Positions 6,155 through 10,930 of a stretch of DNA of 10,930 nt are shown here, in pieces (position 1 is the stretch's first letter; every line of letters starts with the position of its first letter). This DNA is from Blastocatellia bacterium (GTDB lineage Bacteria > Acidobacteriota > Blastocatellia > Pyrinomonadales > Pyrinomonadaceae): NCBI GenBank assembly GCA_003175865.1, contig PSRF01000021.1:1-10930 (forward strand), in the 5' to 3' direction. Both the position numbers and the translations under genes were made by a program. The notes under the pieces are model-generated. The model saw nothing but the letters and a program-made list of their open reading frames with translations, did no database searches and had not been told where the DNA came from.

Positions 6155-6253
6155 ATGGCAACTAAGAAAGGTGGAAAGAAAGCAGCGAAAAAGGGTGGCA
6201 CCAAAAAGGCCGCGAAGAAGGGCGGAGCCAAGAAAGCCGCAAAGAAGAGATAA
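6155..6253 (+). CDS. 32-residue lysine-rich KKGG/KKAA repeat mini-protein (histone H1-tail-like)
   Basis: This short gene encodes a 32-residue peptide, MATKKGGKKAAKKGG followed by T, KKAA, KKGG, A, KKAA and KKR. It contains 14 Lys and one Arg, no acidic or aromatic residue, and three alternating KKGG and KKAA units. Such composition is known from the lysine/alanine tails of eukaryotic H1 and of bacterial H1-like proteins, so nucleic-acid binding or nucleoid compaction in the cytosol is the likely role (inference). Support for a real gene is strong: a near-consensus promoter about 110 nt upstream, AAGGAG (6137-6142) before the ATG at a slightly long 12-nt spacing, an exact repeat pattern in this frame only, and an intrinsic terminator downstream. 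A longer frame starting at 6171 overlaps it but has no repeat logic or start signal. Unlike H1-like proteins there is no globular domain. It could alternatively be a polyamine-like RNA chaperone or a ribosome-associated peptide. Confidence 0.82.
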   Translation: MATKKGGKKAAKKGGTKKAAKKGGAKKAAKKR

Positions 6254-6305
6254 CTCGAACCAGCAGGTCACACTACAAACCCTCCACAGGCGCACACAAA
6301 CTTCT

Positions 6306-6322
6306 GAGACCCGCGGGGTCTT
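6306..6322 (+). repeat. Small GC hairpin in the 3' untranslated region
   Basis: AGACCC (6307-6312) and GGGTCT (6316-6321) form a 6-bp stem around a GCG loop, with an outer G-U pair. No T-run follows, so it is likely a 3' RNA stability structure ahead of the real terminator rather than a terminator itself. Confidence 0.45.
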
Positions 6323-6324
6323 AC

Positions 6325-6368
6325 AAAAGGAACGACGAGATCTTCAAGCGAAGCTCGTCGTTCTTTTT
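6325..6368 (+). terminator. Strong intrinsic terminator of the mini-protein gene
   Basis: GAACGACGAG (6330-6339) pairs perfectly with CTCGTCGTTC (6354-6363). Inside it, after an AT bulge, CTTC pairs with GAAG around a 4-nt loop. A run of five T (6364-6368) follows, able to pair back with the preceding AAAAG. It ends the mini-protein transcript 41 nt before trmL. Confidence 0.92.
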
Positions 6369-6409
6369 GCTTCTATCGATCGCAACGTTACACTTGTCGA
6401 GCAAGAGAC

Positions 6410-6865
6410 ATGATCAACGTTGCGCTTATTGAACCTGAGATACCTCCGAACACTGGCAACATCGCGCGCTTGTGCGCAGCGACAAGAGTGCCATTGCATA
6501 TTGTCGGTGCAACCGGTTTCCGCCTGGATGATCGAGCTGTCAAGAGAGCAGGTTTAGATTACTGGCCGGAAGTAATCCTGCAACGTCATGCAGACCTGCA
6601 ATCCCTTCGAGCTAGTTTGACAACCTCACGATTCTTATTTCTCAGCACTAAGGCGGAGCGCTCCTATCACCAATGGTCATTCAGGCCTGATGACTGTTTA
6701 GTCTTTGGGCGGGAAACCCGCGGGTTACCTGAGGAATTACTGCGCGATAATTGGGAACACTGCTTGAGAATTCCGATGCCCAATCCGAGAATCCGAAGCC
6801 TCAACCTGGCGACCGCGGTAGCGATTGTCCTTTACGAAGCTCTCAAACAAACCAATCAATTCTAA
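6410..6865 (+). CDS. trmL: tRNA (cytidine/uridine 34-2'-O)-methyltransferase
   Basis: The product, 151 aa, is a SPOUT-class (trefoil-knot) methyltransferase of the TrmL/YibK family, which uses S-adenosylmethionine to 2'-O-methylate the wobble nucleotide of tRNA-Leu isoacceptors. It is close to full E. coli length (157 aa). Signature segments are present in order: EPEIPPNTGNIARLCAAT (8-25), GFRLDDRAVKRAGLDYW (36-52), the cofactor-knot LVFGRETRGLP (97-107), and IPMPNPRIRSLNLATAVAIV (121-140), more like the Gram-positive version than E. coli. The start is ATG 6410 with only a weak GA-rich ribosome binding site. It begins just after the mini-protein terminator, so it needs its own promoter; TTGCTT (6367-6372) with TACACT (6389-6394) is a weak candidate and would give a very short leader. 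Confidence 0.95.
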   Translation: MINVALIEPEIPPNTGNIARLCAATRVPLHIVGATGFRLDDRAVKRAGLDYWPEVILQRHADLQSLRASLTTSRFLFLSTKAERSYHQWSFRPDDCLVFGRETRGLPEELLRDNWEHCLRIPMPNPRIRSLNLATAVAIVLYEALKQTNQF

Positions 6866-6955
6866 TTGTTAGGTCGCTCTGCTCAATCTTTTCCAAATCC
6901 AGTGCTAACATAGCCGTTTCGCGTAAAACTGAAACTGAATGCAGGGGTGGTGGCA

Positions 6956-8773
6956 GTGAAACAAAGAGAAGACATTCGGAACATCGCAATCATCGCACAC
7001 GTCGACCACGGCAAGACTACTCTGGTCGACGCAATGCTGCGCCAATCGGGAACGTTCCGTGAAAATGAACAAGTAAGAGAGCGAGTGATGGACTCCATGG
7101 ATCTCGAACGTGAGCGCGGCATAACCATCATGGCAAAGAACACCGCAGTCCGTTATCGCGATACCAAGATCAATATCGTCGACACACCCGGCCACGCAGA
7201 TTTTGGCGGAGAAGTCGAACGCGTACTGAAGATGGTTGATGGAGTCATGTTGTTGGTTGACGCTGCAGAAGGTTGCTTGCCACAAACTCGCTTCGTGTTG
7301 CGTAAAGCTCTCGAGGCACGACTACCAGCGATCGCACTCGTGAATAAAATCGATCGTAGCGACGCGAGACCAAACGAAGTGGTCGATGAGATCTACGAAC
7401 TGTTTTTGGATCTCGACGCAACCGACGAACAGATCGAGTTTCCGATCCTCTACGCGATCTCAAGAGACGGTGTTGCGAAGAAAAAACTGGAGGACAGCAG
7501 TTCCAACTTGCAACCGTTGTTCGACCAGATTGTGGAAACGATTCAACCACCGAAGGAGCAACGCAACGACTCGATGCAGTTGCTCGTCGCCAATCTGGAC
7601 TACAACGACTACGTAGGTCGTCTTGCGATTGGTCGAATTTTTTCCGGTGAGATAAAAGTTGGTGATCAGATCGCGGTCGTCAAACCGGATCGCTCCGTGT
7701 TCAAGACGCGCGTGTCTCAGCTCTACGTCTTCGAGGGGTTGAAGCGTGAACCGGTCGAGCAAGCTGGCTTTGGTGAAATCGTTGCACTAGCGGGAATTGA
7801 GAACATCAATATCGGCGACACGATCACGTCCTTTGAAAACCCGCAGCAGTTACCCGCGATTGCTGTTGATGAGCCAACAATCGCGATGATCTTCGGTGTT
7901 AACAATTCGCCGTTTGCGGGACGCGAAGGGAGGTTTGTCACTTCACGTCAGGTGAAAGAACGACTAGAGAAAGAGCTGCTTGGTAATGTCGCTATTCGGG
8001 TCGAGGAAACTGATTCACCCGATCAATTCAAAGTATCGGGACGCGGCGAGCTGCAATTAGCGATCTTGATTGAGATGATGCGGCGCGAGGGTTATGAACT
8101 GCAGGTCTCAAAGCCCGAAGCGATTACCCATATCACGGATGGCCAGACACTCGAACCAATCGAAGCGGTTGTCGTCGATTGTCCTGATGAGTTCATTGGA
8201 GTGATTACTGAGGCTCTGGGCCGTCGTCGTGGTCAGATGACGAAGATGGTGAACCATGGGACCGGCAGAGTGCGACTCGAATTTGAAGCACCGTCACGGG
8301 GATTAATCGGATTTAGAAACGAGTTCCTGACCGAGACCAAGGGAACTGGACTGTTGAATACAATGTTTCTCCGCTGGGGCAACTGGCAGGGACCACTGCG
8401 CGGTCGCTCGACGGGATCACTTGTTGCGGATCGAATGGGCGAAACTACCACCTACGCACTCTTCAATCTTCAAGAACGGGGAACGTTGTTTGTGCGACCT
8501 GGAATCAGGGTTTATGAAGGGATGATCATCGGTGAGAATGCTCGCGCAGTGGATCTGGATGTCAACGCAATCAAGGAAAAGAAATTAACAAACATGCGAG
8601 CGTCCACTGCCGACGAGGCAATGAGACTAGTGCCACCAAAAGAGTTGTCGCTCGAGCAGGCTTTAGAGTTTATCGCCGACGACGAGCTCGTTGAAGTGAC
8701 TCCCCAAAGCATACGACTTCGAAAGAGAGTGCTGCCTGCTAATCAGAGACCGAAGCGCAAAGAGGTTGATTGA
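6956..8773 (+). CDS. typA: Ribosome-associated GTPase TypA/BipA
   Basis: The product, 605 aa, is a full-length translational GTPase related to EF-G and LepA that binds the ribosome and supports 50S assembly and growth under stress or cold. Motifs from the preferred start: G1 AHVDHGKT (14-21), G2 RGITI (54-58), G3 DTPGH (76-80), G4 NKID (130-133). The G5 region is slightly unusual, YAISRDG in place of the common YASA. Domains II, III and V follow, with the BipA hallmark [20 protein letters not shown] and the family-specific C-terminal domain (about 480-605) ending in a basic tail. GTG 6956 is chosen because AGGGG (6943-6947) lies 8 nt upstream; GTG codons at 6947 and 6950 overlap or abut that site and would add two or three residues. 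thiE follows after 12 nt and is probably co-transcribed. Confidence 0.96.
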   Translation: MKQREDIRNIAIIAHVDHGKTTLVDAMLRQSGTFRENEQVRERVMDSMDLERERGITIMAKNTAVRYRDTKINIVDTPGHADFGGEVERVLKMVDGVMLLVDAAEGCLPQTRFVLRKALEARLPAIALVNKIDRSDARPNEVVDEIYELFLDLDATDEQIEFPILYAISRDGVAKKKLEDSSSNLQPLFDQIVETIQPPKEQRNDSMQLLVANLDYNDYVGRLAIGRIFSGEIKVGDQIAVVKPDRSVFKTRVSQLYVFEGLKREPVEQAGFGEIVALAGIENINIGDTITSFENPQQLPAIAVDEPTIAMIFGVNNSPFAGREGRFVTSRQVKERLEKELLGNVAIRVEETDSPDQFKVSGRGELQLAILIEMMRREGYELQVSKPEAITHITDGQTLEPIEAVVVDCPDEFIGVITEALGRRRGQMTKMVNHGTGRVRLEFEAPSRGLIGFRNEFLTETKGTGLLNTMFLRWGNWQGPLRGRSTGSLVADRMGETTTYALFNLQERGTLFVRPGIRVYEGMIIGENARAVDLDVNAIKEKKLTNMRASTADEAMRLVPPKELSLEQALEFIADDELVEVTPQSIRLRKRVLPANQRPKRKEVD

Positions 8774-8785
8774 TCAGTTCGTCCT

Positions 8786-9406
8786 ATGCCACGGTTAATT
8801 CCCAAAATCTACCCGATAACGGACGTAGCGATGGCTGGGATGTCGCAGGCGGAACAGGTGATAAGGTTAATCGACGGTGGTGCGTCGCTGATTCAACTTC
8901 GCGAAAAGAACCGGACCACCCGCGAGTTCTATCAAGAGGCGAAAAGGGCGCTCGACGTCGGCCGCGCTCACGGCGCAAAACTCATAATCAACGATCGAGT
9001 GGATTTGGCGCTGACTCTCCACGCTGATGGGGTCCACCTCGGGCAGGATGACCTCGATCCCATCCTCGCGCGGAAATTGCTAGGTGCAGATGCTTTGATA
9101 GGTTTTTCAACGCACTCCGTCGAACAGGCCAGGAATGCGATGGATTTACCAATTGATTACCTGGCGATCGGGCCCGTTTTTTCAACAACCACCAAGAGCA
9201 ATCCTGACCCAGTAGTAGGCTTAGACGGCATTCGCCAGGTGCGAGCGGCGGTACCTAACATACCTCTCGTTGCAATTGGTGGCATTTCCATCAGCAGAAT
9301 TCCGGAGGTTCTGGCGGCCGGGGCCGACAGCGTTGCGCTAATTTCGGCGATCCTTCGCCAACCAAACAATATTTCCTCAGGTATTCAACACGTCTTGACC
9401 ATTTAA
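8786..9406 (+). CDS. thiE: Thiamine-phosphate synthase
   Basis: The product, 206 aa, is a cytosolic TIM-barrel enzyme that joins HMP-pyrophosphate and the thiazole phosphate carboxylate to make thiamine monophosphate. Expected motifs are all visible: QLREK (37-41) and ND (69-70) for the pyrophosphate, GVHLGQDDL (82-90), GFSTHS (106-111), DYLAIGPVFSTTTK (124-137), AIGGI (163-167) and GADSVALISAI (179-189). Length is typical. It begins 12 nt after typA with no clear ribosome binding site, so translation may depend on ribosomes finishing typA. No other thi gene and no THI-box (TPP riboswitch) are seen nearby, so control by thiamine is not evident here. Function is secure; the pairing with typA looks incidental. 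Confidence 0.95.
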   Translation: MPRLIPKIYPITDVAMAGMSQAEQVIRLIDGGASLIQLREKNRTTREFYQEAKRALDVGRAHGAKLIINDRVDLALTLHADGVHLGQDDLDPILARKLLGADALIGFSTHSVEQARNAMDLPIDYLAIGPVFSTTTKSNPDPVVGLDGIRQVRAAVPNIPLVAIGGISISRIPEVLAAGADSVALISAILRQPNNISSGIQHVLTI

Positions 9407-9427
9407 CGCCTTAATGTGTTCAACAAA

Positions 9428-9451
9428 ATTAACTTGCGTTAATCAGCGTTA
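9428..9451. promoter_or_regulatory. Palindrome and direct repeat upstream of the pilT/U-like gene
   Basis: ATTAAC-ttgc-GTTAAT (9428-9443) is a perfect 6-bp dyad. GCGTTA occurs at 9436-9441 and again at 9446-9451, 10 bp apart, so on the same helix face. It lies in the 78-bp gap before the ATPase gene, where an operator would sit. No convincing promoter hexamers were found here. Confidence 0.35.
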
Positions 9452-9484
9452 TGCGCGAAAATCGCAGATGATTCGAGAGGGACT

Positions 9485-10738
9485 ATGCCTCCGAGTCGCT
9501 CTCCTGCCGCGGCATTTACCGGTCAGCTAATTCAATCTTGGAGTCTCGCCCCAATGAGTTTCTTCGATCTGCCCCCGATTATCGAGCGAATGTTGCTCGT
9601 GTCGGACAAAATCAGTGACTTGAATTTCTCCGTTGGGCAACCACCGCAGGTTGAGATCAACGGCAAGCTCACGCCGCTCCAGCCGCTTGGCATACAAAAA
9701 CTCTCCCCGTATCAAACTGAAGTAATTGCCCTAACCCTTCTACACGGAAATGCGGATGCTGCGGAACGTTTAGCCAGTACCGGTACAGCCGATCTCAGTT
9801 ATTCACTGCCATCTCGAGCACGCTTTCGCGTCAATATTTTTCAGCAAAGAGGCGTTTACTCGATTGTAATGAGGGTTATTCCCACCGACATCCCGAGTCT
9901 TCGCTCACTCGGTTTGCCTCTACAGCTCGGTGACATTGCGGAATTGAGAAATGGTTTAGTGTTAGTAACAGGCCCGACAGGATCCGGTAAGAGCTCAACT
10001 CAGGCAGCCATTATCGACATCATCAACGAGAAGAAGAACTATCACGTCGTTACCATCGAAGATCCAATCGAGTTTTTGCACAATCACAAGAACTCAACGA
10101 TCAATCAGCGCGAAATCGGGCACGACACTCGTGATTTCCCCTCTGCACTTCGCGCCACACTTCGACAGGCGCCGAAAGTAATTCTGATCGGTGAAATGCG
10201 AGATTACGAAACCACTGAAATTGCGATGGAAGCTGCAGAGACTGGTCACCTCGTTCTGTCGACTCTCCACACCATAGATGCTTCAAAGACTGTCGATCGA
10301 ATTATCGGTCTCTACCCGAAAAACGAAGAGCCGGTAATCAGGACGCGTCTCGCACAAACCTTCAGATACATCGTCTCTCAGCGTCTGATTCCGCGGGCTG
10401 ACGGCCGTGGACGAATGGCAGCAGTTGAGATTCTGCGTTCCAGTCCAAGAACACGCGAATATATCGAGAACGGCGAAGGGGAAGGAAAATCATTGCTGGA
10501 CGCAATGCGCGATGGAAAACTCGATGGTATGCAGGATTTCGACACAGTCATCAAGGGATTGATCGAGTCGAACACAGTCACACTTGAAGACGGCCTTGCA
10601 TTCGCAACGAACCAAAACAACATGCTGTTGCTCTTGAAAGGAATGACTGCCGCCGAGGACTTCATTCGCCGCGAGGTGGAGCAGGTTCCAGTTGGTGCAT
10701 TTTCAGACTCAGGCTCAATGCTGGGACTTATCGAATAA
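9485..10738 (+). CDS. Type IV pilus retraction ATPase, PilT/PilU family
   Basis: The product, 417 aa, is a hexameric cytoplasmic ATPase that powers pilus disassembly. Numbering from 9485: PAS-like N2 domain with SDLNFSVGQPPQVEINGKL (44-62), Walker A GPTGSGKSS (163-171), Asp box TIEDPIEF (190-197), Walker B ILIGEMRD (233-240) and His box HLVLSTLHT (255-263). Several details lean to PilU rather than PilT. LRQAPKVILIGEMRD replaces the usual LREDPDVILVGEMRD, the C-terminal AIRNLIREGK of PilT is absent, and GMQDFDTVIKGLI with a long tail after it is present. Start choice: ATG 9485 has a closely spaced GAGAGGG but gives a 23-residue extension; ATG 9554, with GGAG 10 nt upstream, would begin MSFFDLPPIIERML like ordinary family members. 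A zinc-ribbon gene follows after 4 nt. Family certain, PilT-versus-PilU subtype tentative. Confidence 0.92.
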   Translation: MPPSRSPAAAFTGQLIQSWSLAPMSFFDLPPIIERMLLVSDKISDLNFSVGQPPQVEINGKLTPLQPLGIQKLSPYQTEVIALTLLHGNADAAERLASTGTADLSYSLPSRARFRVNIFQQRGVYSIVMRVIPTDIPSLRSLGLPLQLGDIAELRNGLVLVTGPTGSGKSSTQAAIIDIINEKKNYHVVTIEDPIEFLHNHKNSTINQREIGHDTRDFPSALRATLRQAPKVILIGEMRDYETTEIAMEAAETGHLVLSTLHTIDASKTVDRIIGLYPKNEEPVIRTRLAQTFRYIVSQRLIPRADGRGRMAAVEILRSSPRTREYIENGEGEGKSLLDAMRDGKLDGMQDFDTVIKGLIESNTVTLEDGLAFATNQNNMLLLLKGMTAAEDFIRREVEQVPVGAFSDSGSMLGLIE

Positions 10739-10742
10739 AATC

Positions 10743-10930
10743 ATGATTGTCGTTTGCTCAAATTGCTCGACGCGTCTACAGGTAGAAAATCCGAAGTCGA
10801 ACAGTCGGCCATTCAACGTTCGCTGTCCGAAGTGCAACAGCCTGGTTAACTCTGGACCATTGAATCCGACCGCTGATCTGGGTGCACTGTCAGTTGGAGG
10901 ATCACCTTCGACTGAGCGCCTTAGATATGA
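10743..10930 (+). CDS. Zinc-ribbon protein, N-terminal part (3' end outside window)
   Basis: The frame opens at ATG 10743, 4 nt after the ATPase stop, and remains open to the window end (62 codons seen). It begins MIVVCSNCSTRLQV and has CPKC at 28-31, giving a CxxC-19-CxxC zinc ribbon of the MJ0042 type (family pattern: MxVxCPxC...VRCPxCxxxF). In many bacteria this ribbon heads a longer membrane or signalling protein. The residues after it (about 36-62) are Gly/Ser/Pro-rich linker, so the main domain lies beyond the window. The ribosome binding site is weak, and the short gap suggests translational coupling to the ATPase gene. Function unknown. Confidence 0.75.
   Translation, partial: MIVVCSNCSTRLQVENPKSNSRPFNVRCPKCNSLVNSGPLNPTADLGALSVGGSPSTERLRY

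Noticed and set aside
6171..6413. 80-codon frame over the lysine-rich region
   Set aside because: It is out of phase with the regular KKGG/KKAA repeat gene at 6155-6253, starts without a ribosome binding site, runs through both downstream hairpins and into trmL, and is Arg/Pro-rich as expected from a frame-shifted reading.
8774..8785. TPP riboswitch before thiE
   Set aside because: Only 12 nt separate typA from thiE and no CUGAGA-type core is present in the vicinity.

Overview
The window reads as a piece of a bacterial chromosome with dense, mostly co-directional housekeeping and cell-envelope genes. I see no insertion sequence, phage gene, CRISPR array, tRNA or rRNA. Moderate GC, many GTG/ATG starts, a carboxypeptidase-regulatory-like/TPR protein, a PilN beginning NLASRPF, and a pseudopilin carrying the REREKE...IFRG block together suggest an Acidobacteriota genome, probably of the Blastocatellia type. 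That assignment is inference from protein style, not from a marker gene.

Layout. (1) 3-731, the 3' part of a TPR-repeat protein whose true start lies upstream of the window. It converges on ribA (790-1434, minus strand) across a shared hairpin terminator at 734-755. (2) Divergent from ribA is an FHA-GGDEF diguanylate cyclase (1639-2622). (3) A tight type IV pilus/type II secretion-like operon follows: pilN-like (2793-3422), pilO-like (3419-4165), a PilP/GspC-like protein with an inserted IPT/TIG-like domain (4167-5078), and a class III-type pseudopilin (about 5065-5796). The usual pilM in front and secretin behind are absent. (4) 5797-6154 is a 358-bp non-coding stretch with several inverted repeats and a near-consensus sigma-70 promoter. 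It leads into a 32-residue lysine-rich KKGG/KKAA mini-protein (6155-6253), closed by a strong intrinsic terminator (6326-6368). (5) trmL (6410-6865), typA/bipA (6956-8773) and thiE (8786-9406) are ordinary housekeeping genes; typA and thiE are 12 nt apart. (6) A PilT/PilU-family ATPase (9485-10738, possibly starting at 9554) is followed 4 nt later by the start of a zinc-ribbon protein that runs off the window.

How it fits together. PilN, PilO and the PilP-like protein form the inner-membrane alignment subcomplex of a pilus or secretion machine. The pseudopilin would be a minor filament subunit, and the PilT/U ATPase further along would drive disassembly or retraction. The neighbouring FHA-GGDEF enzyme is a plausible c-di-GMP source for controlling it, but only proximity supports that link. 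The most unusual element is the tiny, very basic repeat protein with its own strong promoter, structured leader and terminator. It looks like a highly expressed nucleoid- or RNA-binding peptide and is easily missed because a longer out-of-frame ORF covers it.
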